A DNA stretch of 5,207 nt from CAIQOK01 sp043781315 (GTDB lineage Bacteria; Verrucomicrobiota; Verrucomicrobiia; Limisphaerales; CAIQOK01), in NCBI GenBank assembly GCA_043781315.1, contig JAYWBR010000229.1, positions 1 through 5,207 on the forward strand. Reading direction: 5' to 3'. The position numbers and the translations under genes are program-made. The stretch's first letter is position 1. Every line of letters starts with the position of its first letter. Below the pieces are notes generated by a model. That model made no database searches. It was not told the DNA's origin and worked only from the letters and a program-made list of their open reading frames with translations. This document shows positions 1-5,207 of this stretch, in pieces.

Positions 1-1046
1 GCCTTCGCCATTTCAGAAAGTTTCTTCGAGCCGAGCAGTTGTCCGACGCGATACGGCAAATCCTCCACGCGATTGATCTTCGCCGCCGCGCCGCGTTCGA
101 GCAGGTAATCACTGTTCGCCGCTTCCTGTCCGGGAATCGGATTCAAGATGAACAGCGGTTTGCCCAACGCCAGCGCCTCGGAAGAAGTCAGCCCGCCGGG
201 CTTGGTGATGATGAGGTCGGCGACGGCCATCAGCTCGTGCATGTTCGACGAAAAACCCAGAACGTGCGTCGGATGTTGGCGGTCCTGCGCGGCGAGGGTT
301 CGGCGCAATTCCTCGTTGCGGCCACAGACGACGACGGTCTGAAACGCCTGCGGCACCTTGTCGAGTTCCGCGAGAATTTCCGCCACCGGCCCCATGCCGA
401 AACCGCCGCTCAACACCAGCAGCACCGGCAGATCATCGCGCCAGCCAAAATTTTTGCGCACCGCTTTGGCGTCGGGCTTGGCGGAGAATTTTGCGGCAAT
501 CGGAATGCCCGTCACCACGACGTTTTCCGCCGCCGCGCCGCGCGCCACGAGCCGGGCCTTGGTTTCCTCAGCGGCCACGCAATACAAATCCACACAGGAA
601 TCCATCCACAATGCGTGCGCTTCAAAATCCGTCACGATGCTGACCGTCAGCGGCCGCAGGCCGTCGCGCTTCGAGCGCAGATGGCCCAGCGCTTCGAGCG
701 GCAGGTAGTGCGTGCACAGGACGATGTCCGGCGCGAATTGCTTCAGGTATTTGGTGATGCGCGTCCGGGAACCGCTGGGGAACGCGAGTTTGAGCTTGTT
801 CATCCGCCGCGCGACCTTCGCGTTGTCGGTCTTTTTGAAAACCAGGCCCCACAATTCCGGCGCGCGTTCCACCAGCTTCACGTAGCCGTCGAGATGGATT
901 TTTTTGTGGACGGGCGAAAAGAATTTCAGGAAGTCCACGCGCTCGACGGTGTCGCCCAGGCGGGAATTTTTCCAGGCTTCGTCGAGGGCGGCCGCTGCCG
1001 CGAGATGGCCGCCGCCGGCGGTGATGGTGGCAATTAAAACGCGCAT
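1..1046 (-). CDS. MGDG-synthase/UgtP-type glycosyltransferase (partial, C-terminus cut by window edge)
   Basis: Reading the minus strand from the ATG at 1046 gives 348 open codons with no stop before the window edge, so the 3' end is missing. Visible motifs: an N-terminal MRVLIATITAGGGH start with the glycine-rich loop and His14, the VTDFEAH segment at about 138-144, a GGFGMG loop at 214-219, and a C-terminal KPGGLTSSEAL block at 282-292 followed by PIPGQEAANSDYL at 303-315. This order matches the family joining an MGDG_synth domain (about 13-180) to a GT28/MurG-like C-terminal nucleotide-sugar-binding domain. Members transfer glucose or galactose from UDP-sugars to diacylglycerol at the cytoplasmic membrane face. 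Bacillus UgtP is about 380 residues, so roughly 30-40 are probably missing. No signal peptide or transmembrane helix is seen, which fits a peripheral membrane enzyme. The start lies 12 bases after the stop of the DUF4337 gene, indicating co-transcription; no clear Shine-Dalgarno is present. The family call is firm; the acceptor lipid and sugar are unknown, so no symbol is given. Confidence 0.9.
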   Translation of the reverse strand, partial: MRVLIATITAGGGHLAAAAALDEAWKNSRLGDTVERVDFLKFFSPVHKKIHLDGYVKLVERAPELWGLVFKKTDNAKVARRMNKLKLAFPSGSRTRITKYLKQFAPDIVLCTHYLPLEALGHLRSKRDGLRPLTVSIVTDFEAHALWMDSCVDLYCVAAEETKARLVARGAAAENVVVTGIPIAAKFSAKPDAKAVRKNFGWRDDLPVLLVLSGGFGMGPVAEILAELDKVPQAFQTVVVCGRNEELRRTLAAQDRQHPTHVLGFSSNMHELMAVADLIITKPGGLTSSEALALGKPLFILNPIPGQEAANSDYLLERGAAAKINRVEDLPYRVGQLLGSKKLSEMAK

Positions 1047-1058
1047 GTTCGCCGGGGA

Positions 1059-1961
1059 TTAAACAAACAGGTAAACATAAACCGCCAGCGCCACGGCACC
1101 GAGGCCGGCCACCGCCGCGATGGACCACAGCAGATTCCGCTGCCGGGCGGCGATGGCAAAGGTGGCGATGATCACCGCCATCTGGGCGGCGAGCATCCCG
1201 TAAAAAAACCGCTCGCTCCGTGCGTGGTGGCGCTCGGCGGAGACGTTGCTCTTGCGCACCTGCAATTCATAGACAAAGGCGACGGCCTGGTTCAACCGCG
1301 CCTCGGCATCATACCGGGCGGCGGTGTAACGCAGCCGCGCGGCGACAAATTCGCGGCTGAGATTTTTATCCCCTTTCGTGGCGAGCGACTTTTCCAACTG
1401 GTCAATCGTCTGGCTGACCGGTTTAGTGGCGGCATCGAGCGCGAGCGTGGCATCCACAGCCAGGCGCAGCGATTCTTCGAGCGTCTGCTCCTTGACCGGC
1501 ACCAGCAGCGCGGCGATTTCCGTTTCGGGCTTCAAGCTTTCGAGCGCCGTGAGCGCGGCCTTGAATCCGGCATCCATCGCCGGGCCGGGCGGCGCGGCCG
1601 GCAGTTCGCCTTTCTCCAAGGCGGCGATGACGCCGGGAGAAAGTTCACCAGCCGCCGCTGTGAAATTAGACTGCGTGTTCAACGGGGGGATTTCTGACGT
1701 GGCTTGCAGGAGGTCCAGCGTGCTGCGGCTCATCGCGCCGCGCAGTTTCTTGGCCTGGAAAAAACTCCACTGATCGCCGGCCTTGGACTGCTGCTGGGCG
1801 GCGAGGGAACGGTCGTACTGGGCGCGCGTCATTTCGCTGGAAGACAAACCGGCGAGCATGGTCGCAATCACCGTCATGACGATGGGCGTCGAGGTGAGCA
1901 GCTTGCCCCACTTGGTCAGCGGCACGTCGGCTTTGAGCTTGTCTGGGATTTCAATTTTCAT
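1059..1961 (-). CDS. DUF4337 family membrane protein, enlarged central region
   Basis: This complete 300-residue protein starts at the ATG at 1961 and stops with TAA at 1059. A hydrophobic helix at about 25-40 is followed by an Ala/Gln-rich stretch and the segment GDQWSFFQAKKLR at 62-74. That segment is the hallmark I recall for DUF4337, in which an S/G-D-Q-W-x-F/Y-x-Q-A-K motif follows the first helix. Two closely spaced helices at about 252-272 and 277-299 end the protein, as is typical of the family. The region between (about 90-250) is predicted largely helical and Ala/Glu/Leu-rich, with a Pro-rich break at 121-128; its charged stretches could form coiled coil. Members I recall are nearer 200 residues, so this copy looks enlarged in the middle. 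The family's function is not known and I assign none. It is probably an inner-membrane protein with a large soluble helical domain. It is followed after 12 bases by the glycosyltransferase gene and preceded by tRNA-Arg 41 bases upstream. No convincing Shine-Dalgarno precedes the ATG. Confidence 0.85.
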   Translation of the reverse strand: MKIEIPDKLKADVPLTKWGKLLTSTPIVMTVIATMLAGLSSSEMTRAQYDRSLAAQQQSKAGDQWSFFQAKKLRGAMSRSTLDLLQATSEIPPLNTQSNFTAAAGELSPGVIAALEKGELPAAPPGPAMDAGFKAALTALESLKPETEIAALLVPVKEQTLEESLRLAVDATLALDAATKPVSQTIDQLEKSLATKGDKNLSREFVAARLRYTAARYDAEARLNQAVAFVYELQVRKSNVSAERHHARSERFFYGMLAAQMAVIIATFAIAARQRNLLWSIAAVAGLGAVALAVYVYLFV

Positions 1962-2002
1962 GAATGGTTGAAGTTACGGACGCATAATTGACTGCGAAGG
2001 AA

Positions 2003-2079
2003 TGGTGCACCCAATAGGAGTTGAACCTATAACCTGCTGATCCGTAGTCAGCCGCTCTATCCAATTGAGCTATGGGTGC
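2003..2079 (-). tRNA. tRNA-Arg (anticodon ACG), CCA encoded
   Basis: The minus strand folds into a full cloverleaf. The acceptor stem pairs GCACCCA (2079-2073) perfectly with TGGGTGC (2013-2007). The D arm is GCTC/GAGC. The anticodon stem GCTGA/TCAGC holds the loop CTACGGA, placing anticodon ACG at 2045-2043. The T arm is ATAGG-TTCAACT-CCTAT. The discriminator A (2006) is followed by a genome-encoded CCA (2005-2003). Anticodon ACG, read as ICG after deamination by TadA, decodes the CGU, CGC and CGA arginine codons. No intron or base defect is seen, so the gene should be functional. It lies between acs and the DUF4337 gene, all on the same strand. tRNA-Arg genes are frequent integration sites, but no integrase or duplicated 3' end is visible here. 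Confidence 0.97.
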
Positions 2080-2083
2080 GCCC

Positions 2084-2106
2084 GGGCCGCAAAAACTACG
2101 CGGCCC
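2084..2106 (-). terminator. GC-rich hairpin between acs and tRNA-Arg, possible terminator
   Basis: A perfect 7-bp inverted repeat, GGGCCGC/GCGGCCC, with a 9-base loop lies in the 58-base gap after the acs stop and five bases before the tRNA. On the minus strand the T-run falls in the loop, and no U-tract follows the stem, so it is not a classic intrinsic terminator. It could help end acs transcription, stabilise the acs mRNA 3' end, or mark a processing site for a joint acs-tRNA transcript. The hairpin is seen directly; the role is a guess. Confidence 0.35.
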
Positions 2107-2137
2107 CCGTCCGCCAAGCAAGCGATTTTATTTCCGA

Positions 2138-4141
2138 TTACTCGTCGGCTTGCAGTTTCGCCAGCACGTTGAAATCTTCCAGCGTCGTCGTGTCGCCTTT
2201 GATTTCCTCGCCCGACGCAATCTGCTTGAGCAGGCGGCGGATGATTTTGCCCGAACGGGTTTTGGGCAAGGCTTCGGCGAAACGGATGTCGTCGGGCTTG
2301 GCCACCGGGCCGATTTCTTTCGCGACATGCTGGCGGAGCTCTTCGCGCAGTTCCGGGGTGGCTTTCACGCCGGTTTTCAACGTGACGAAAGCAACCAACG
2401 CCTGGCCTTTCAATTCATCCGGACGACCGACCACGGCGGCTTCGGCCACCTTCTGATTGCTCACGAGCGCGCCTTCGACTTCCGCCGTGCCGATGCGATG
2501 TCCGGCGACGTTCAGCACGTCGTCAATACGTCCGACGATCCAGAAATATCCGTCCTTGTCCTGACGGCAGCCATCGCCGGTGAAATAACTCCCTTTGACT
2601 TCGGTCCAATACACTTCCTTGTAACGTTGCGGATCGCCCCATAATCCGCGCAGCATCGAAGGCCAGGGTTTGCGCACGACCAGTTTGCCGCTGGTATTTT
2701 TCGGAACCGGCTTGCCCTGATCGTCCACCACTTCGGGCACAATGCCGAAGAACGGCAGCGTCGCGGTGCCGGGTTTCGTCGGCGTCGCACCGGGCAGCGG
2801 CGTGATCATGATGCCGCCGGTTTCCGTCTGCCACCAGGTGTCCACGATGGGGCAGCGCTTGCCGCCGATGTGTTCGTGATACCACATCCACGCTTCGGGA
2901 TTGATCGGCTCGCCCACGGAACCAAGCAGGCGCAACGAACTGAGATTGTGTTTCTGCGGCCACTCCACGCCCCACTTCATGAACGCGCGAATCGCCGTCG
3001 GTGCGGTGTAAAGAATCGTCACGCCGTATTTCGCGATGATGCGCCAGAAGCGGTCGGGTTCGGGAAAATTCGGCGCGCCTTCATACATCAAGCTCGTCGC
3101 GCCGTTGGCCAGCGGGCCATAGACGACGTAACTGTGACCCGTGACCCAGCCGATGTCGGCGGTACACCAATAGACATCCTCGTCGCGCAGATCGAAGACG
3201 TACTTGCTCGTCATCTTCGCGCCAAGCAAGTAGCCGCCGGTCGTATGCAGAATGCCTTTGGGTTTTCCGGTCGAGCCGCTGGTGTAGAGAATGAAGAGCG
3301 GTGCTTCGCTGTCCATTTTCGCCGCCGGACAATTCGCGTCCACGTATTCCAGCTCGCGATGCCACCAGACATCGCGGCCTTCTTCAATGTGGATGTCATT
3401 GCCAGTGCGGCGCAGCACGATGACTTTTTCAATTGTCTTCGTGAGCAAATTCCCGCCGGCATCCTTGATGGCGAGCGAGTCATCCACATTTTTCTTCAAC
3501 GGCACCACGGCCCCGCGACGAAAACCGCCGTCAGCCGTGATGATCATCTTGGCCTGCGAATCAAACACGCGGTCCGCCACGCTCTGCGCGCTGAACCCGC
3601 CGAAGACGATGGAGTGAACCGCGCCGATGCGCGTGCAGGCGAGCATCGCGATGGCGGCCTCGGGCACCATCGGCAGATAAATCAGGATGCGATCGCCTTT
3701 CTTGATGCCGTTTCGCTTGAGCACGTTGGCGAACAGGCAGACTTCGTGGTGCAACTGCTGGTAGGTCAGCGTACGCTCCTCGCCGGGCTTGCCGGGCGCG
3801 GCGGGTTCGCCTTCCCAGATCAGCGCGGCCTTGTTGGCGTGCGGGGTGCCGAGCCATTTGTCCAGGCAGTTGTAGCTGACATTGAGCTGGCCGCCGATGA
3901 ACCACTTGGCAAACGGCTCTTTCCATTGGAGAACTTTCTTCCACGGCTTGAACCAGACGAGTTCGTGCTTCGCCTCGCGCGCCCAGAATTTTTCGGGGGA
4001 CTTGATGGACTCGTTGTAAAGTTTCCGGTAGTGCGCGAGCGACTTGATGTGGGCGCGCTGGGAAAATTCCTTGGACGGTTTGAAAACACGTTCCTCGGAA
4101 AGCATCGAGTTCAGCGCGTTGGTTTTATTTTTGGCTGGCAT
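2138..4141 (-). CDS. acs: acetyl-CoA synthetase (AMP-forming acetate-CoA ligase)
   Basis: This complete 667-residue enzyme converts acetate, ATP and CoA to acetyl-CoA, AMP and PPi in the cytoplasm, allowing growth on or scavenging of acetate. The length is close to the usual 650. Domains in order: an ACAS N-terminal region (about 28-84, with YRKLYNESIKSPEKFW), the AMP-binding core, and a small C-terminal domain. The core carries the P-loop YTSGSTGKPKG at 286-296, GSVGEPINPEAW at 408-419, and WWQTETGG at 436-443, whose Trp pair marks the small acetate pocket. These are followed by TGD at 521-523 and the hinge GRIDDVLNVAGHR at 537-549. The PKTRSGKIIRR motif at 626-636 contains Lys632, the adenylation lysine that is reversibly acetylated in characterised Acs enzymes (Lys609 in Salmonella). 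I chose the ATG at 4141 because it gives a family-like N-terminus. The upstream in-frame GTG at 4234 adds 31 residues of non-homologous-looking sequence. No good Shine-Dalgarno is seen. The gene is divergent from the HDOD gene and has tRNA-Arg downstream. Lysine acetylation control is plausible, but no acetyltransferase or deacetylase gene is in view. Confidence 0.98.
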   Translation of the reverse strand: MPAKNKTNALNSMLSEERVFKPSKEFSQRAHIKSLAHYRKLYNESIKSPEKFWAREAKHELVWFKPWKKVLQWKEPFAKWFIGGQLNVSYNCLDKWLGTPHANKAALIWEGEPAAPGKPGEERTLTYQQLHHEVCLFANVLKRNGIKKGDRILIYLPMVPEAAIAMLACTRIGAVHSIVFGGFSAQSVADRVFDSQAKMIITADGGFRRGAVVPLKKNVDDSLAIKDAGGNLLTKTIEKVIVLRRTGNDIHIEEGRDVWWHRELEYVDANCPAAKMDSEAPLFILYTSGSTGKPKGILHTTGGYLLGAKMTSKYVFDLRDEDVYWCTADIGWVTGHSYVVYGPLANGATSLMYEGAPNFPEPDRFWRIIAKYGVTILYTAPTAIRAFMKWGVEWPQKHNLSSLRLLGSVGEPINPEAWMWYHEHIGGKRCPIVDTWWQTETGGIMITPLPGATPTKPGTATLPFFGIVPEVVDDQGKPVPKNTSGKLVVRKPWPSMLRGLWGDPQRYKEVYWTEVKGSYFTGDGCRQDKDGYFWIVGRIDDVLNVAGHRIGTAEVEGALVSNQKVAEAAVVGRPDELKGQALVAFVTLKTGVKATPELREELRQHVAKEIGPVAKPDDIRFAEALPKTRSGKIIRRLLKQIASGEEIKGDTTTLEDFNVLAKLQADE

Positions 4142-4252
4142 AAGGTGCGGAGATTCTAAAAAGGAATGCCCCGGCGTCAATGGCTGACTTGGTTCAACGC
4201 CCCATTGGGGACACGGCCGCCCGCCCGCCAGCACCTTGCGGAGGCGATTTTC

Positions 4253-4281
4253 AGTATAAATAAATATCTATGCCTCATCAG
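4253..4281 (-). promoter_or_regulatory. candidate sigma70-type promoter for acs
   Basis: On the minus strand, TATACT (4258-4253) matches the -10 consensus at five of six bases. It sits 17 bases downstream of CTGATG (4281-4276), a weak -35 matching three of six. The spacing is ideal, and transcription would begin about 105 bases before the acs ATG. On the opposite strand the same AT-rich block contains TATAAA (4255-4260), which could serve the HDOD gene, but I found no -35 at proper spacing. This is a motif match only, in a lineage whose promoters may differ. Confidence 0.3.
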
Positions 4282-4286
4282 TGATC

Positions 4287-4302
4287 TACCCATTACCGGG
4301 TA
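4287..4302. repeat. short inverted repeat, possible operator
   Basis: TACCC and GGGTA arms of five bases flank a six-base centre (ATTACC) in the acs/HDOD divergent region, about 40 bases before the HDOD start and next to the -35 of the candidate acs promoter. An overlapping GGG-4-CCC symmetry sits at 4298-4307. The position would suit a regulator site controlling either gene, but arms this short can arise by chance. Confidence 0.25.
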
Positions 4303-4341
4303 TTCCCTCGGGCAAAAGACCTCGCCACAATCGTGGGTGTT

Positions 4342-5207
4342 ATGAGCATTGAATCGATTCTTAGCCAAGCTTGGAGTCTCCAACCCCCCTCGGCCACCAT
4401 CATCCAGCTGCTCGATCTGATCAGCGATCCCGACGCCGATTTCCGGGAAGCCGTCGCCACGATCGAATGTGACAGCGTGTTGAGCGCGAAGCTGCTGGCC
4501 CGCTGCAACACCGTGCAGCTGGGCCTGGCGCAGCCGTTGGGCAGCGTCAAGCAGTGTGTGCTGCATCTGGGCTATGCGGAAATCCACCGGCTGATTTTGT
4601 CGTTAAGTTTCGGCCCCCAACTGGGCGGGGAGTTGCCGGGTTATGACATGGCGGCGGGCACCCTCTGGCAACATTCCCTCACCACGGCGCGGTTGACTCC
4701 CAAGATATTGAGCCTGGCCCTTAATTCCGAAATGGACGCCTCGATTGCCTACACCGCCGGTCTGGTTCACGACCTCGGGAAGCTGGTGGTCGCGCAGCTC
4801 TTGAATGCCAGCCTCAAAAAACACATCCACGACTTGATGGCCGATGAAGGCAAAACCCTGCTGGAAGCCGAGGTGGCCACGCTGGGCGCAGACCATGCGG
4901 AGATCGGCGCGGAATTGCTGGACTATTGGCGGCTGCCCGGCCCGATTGTCGAAGCGGTGCGCCATCACCATGCGCCCAGCCAGGCCAGGCCGACGAAACT
5001 GGCGGCGGCCATTCATGTCGCCAACACCGTCGCCCATCAGGTTGGTGATTCCCCCGGCTGGCATGGCTTCGCCTTCACCTTCGACCCCTCGGCCCTGACG
5101 ACGCTGCGCATCACCGCCAAGGAGCTGGAAAAATTTACGAGCCAGGCGATGGACCTTGAAACGCCGGAGTGGGTGGCAAAAAATCCGAACCCGGATCGAA
5201 CCGCCGT
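4342..5207 (+). CDS. HDOD-domain signalling protein (partial, runs off window edge)
   Basis: From the ATG at 4342, 288 codons stay open to the window edge. The sequence begins MSIESILSQAWSLQPPSATI and continues with the HDOD pattern: helices containing DPDADFREAVATIECDSVLSAKLLARCN (split across about 29-56), then PLGSVKQCVLHLGYAEIHRLILS (about 65-87). The HD-like half follows, with WQHS at 109-112, AGLVHDLGKLV at 139-149, DHAEIGAELLDYWRLP at 184-199, a His run at 208-210 and IHVANTVA at 224-231. HDOD proteins usually act as non-catalytic signalling or regulatory modules in two-component, c-di-GMP, motility or stress networks; the partner here is unknown. Stand-alone members are about 280-300 residues, so the stop is probably just beyond the edge, though a further output domain cannot be excluded. 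The weak GGGTG before the ATG is not a convincing ribosome binding site. The gene is divergent from acs, which may mean shared regulation. The family call is firm; the specific function is not known. Confidence 0.92.
   Translation, partial: MSIESILSQAWSLQPPSATIIQLLDLISDPDADFREAVATIECDSVLSAKLLARCNTVQLGLAQPLGSVKQCVLHLGYAEIHRLILSLSFGPQLGGELPGYDMAAGTLWQHSLTTARLTPKILSLALNSEMDASIAYTAGLVHDLGKLVVAQLLNASLKKHIHDLMADEGKTLLEAEVATLGADHAEIGAELLDYWRLPGPIVEAVRHHHAPSQARPTKLAAAIHVANTVAHQVGDSPGWHGFAFTFDPSALTTLRITAKELEKFTSQAMDLETPEWVAKNPNPDRTA

Larger units (their letters stand above)
4142..4341. promoter_or_regulatory. divergent intergenic region serving acs and the HDOD gene
   Basis: This 200-base gap separates the divergent starts of acs and the HDOD gene and must hold both 5' ends unless longer leaders exist. 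The half nearer acs is GC-rich. A distinct AT-rich core lies at about 4247-4271, followed by the inverted repeat listed separately. No ORF with coding character and no recognisable riboswitch is seen. Confidence 0.6.

Noticed and set aside
39..1037. Long plus-strand open frame of 332 codons opposite the glycosyltransferase
   Set aside because: It is rich in Arg, His, Gln and Phe with no recognisable domain, typical of the antisense of a GC-biased gene. The minus strand encodes clear glycosyltransferase motifs throughout.
2003..2079. tRNA-Arg as an attachment site of an integrated element
   Set aside because: No integrase, no direct repeat of the tRNA 3' end and no foreign-looking genes are visible. 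Both neighbours are ordinary chromosomal genes.
2870..4159. Plus-strand open frame of 429 codons opposite acs
   Set aside because: It lies wholly antisense to well-conserved acs sequence, has Arg/His/Val/Phe-rich shadow composition and no domain pattern.
4142..4234. 31-residue N-terminal extension of Acs from a GTG at 4234
   Set aside because: The frame is open but the residues do not resemble Acs N-termini, and the ATG at 4141 gives a normal length. The extension also covers most of the GC-rich part of the divergent intergenic region.
4177..5064. Minus-strand open frames (4177-4587 and 4603-5064) opposite the HDOD gene
   Set aside because: The plus frame shows a consistent HDOD pattern from 4342 to the edge; the minus frames have no family features.
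1..5207. CRISPR arrays, insertion sequences, toxin-antitoxin or defence modules
   Set aside because: No regularly spaced repeats, terminal inverted repeats, transposase motifs or defence-family motifs were found on either strand.

Overview
The window reads as ordinary chromosomal DNA from a moderately GC-rich, probably Gram-negative bacterium. The gene styles (a DUF4337 membrane protein, an MGDG-synthase-type glycosyltransferase, a stand-alone HDOD protein) and the absence of clear Shine-Dalgarno motifs would suit the Verrucomicrobia or a related PVC lineage. That placement is inferred from gene content and style, not from a marker gene, and is tentative.

Layout from left to right. A glycosyltransferase gene on the minus strand (1-1046) loses its C-terminus at the window edge. 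It lies 12 bases downstream of a minus-strand gene for a 300-residue DUF4337 membrane protein (1059-1961), and the two probably form one transcription unit. Just upstream of them, on the same strand, is a tRNA-Arg(ACG) gene with an encoded CCA end (2003-2079). A GC-rich hairpin separates the tRNA from acs (2138-4141, minus strand), a complete acetyl-CoA synthetase gene. A 200-base divergent intergenic region (4142-4341) with an AT-rich core follows. A plus-strand HDOD-domain gene (4342 to the end) runs off the right edge.

Functionally, Acs activates acetate for central metabolism. The glycosyltransferase probably builds a glycolipid or another lipid-linked sugar at the membrane, next to a membrane protein of unknown role. 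The HDOD protein is a likely signalling or regulatory protein that may share its control region with acs. No mobile element, CRISPR array, phage gene or toxin-antitoxin module is visible. I did not find a convincing new system. The points most worth a second look are the enlarged DUF4337 protein paired with the glycosyltransferase, the tRNA lying 41 bases ahead of that pair, two changed CoA-site positions in Acs, and the metal-site residues kept by the HDOD protein.
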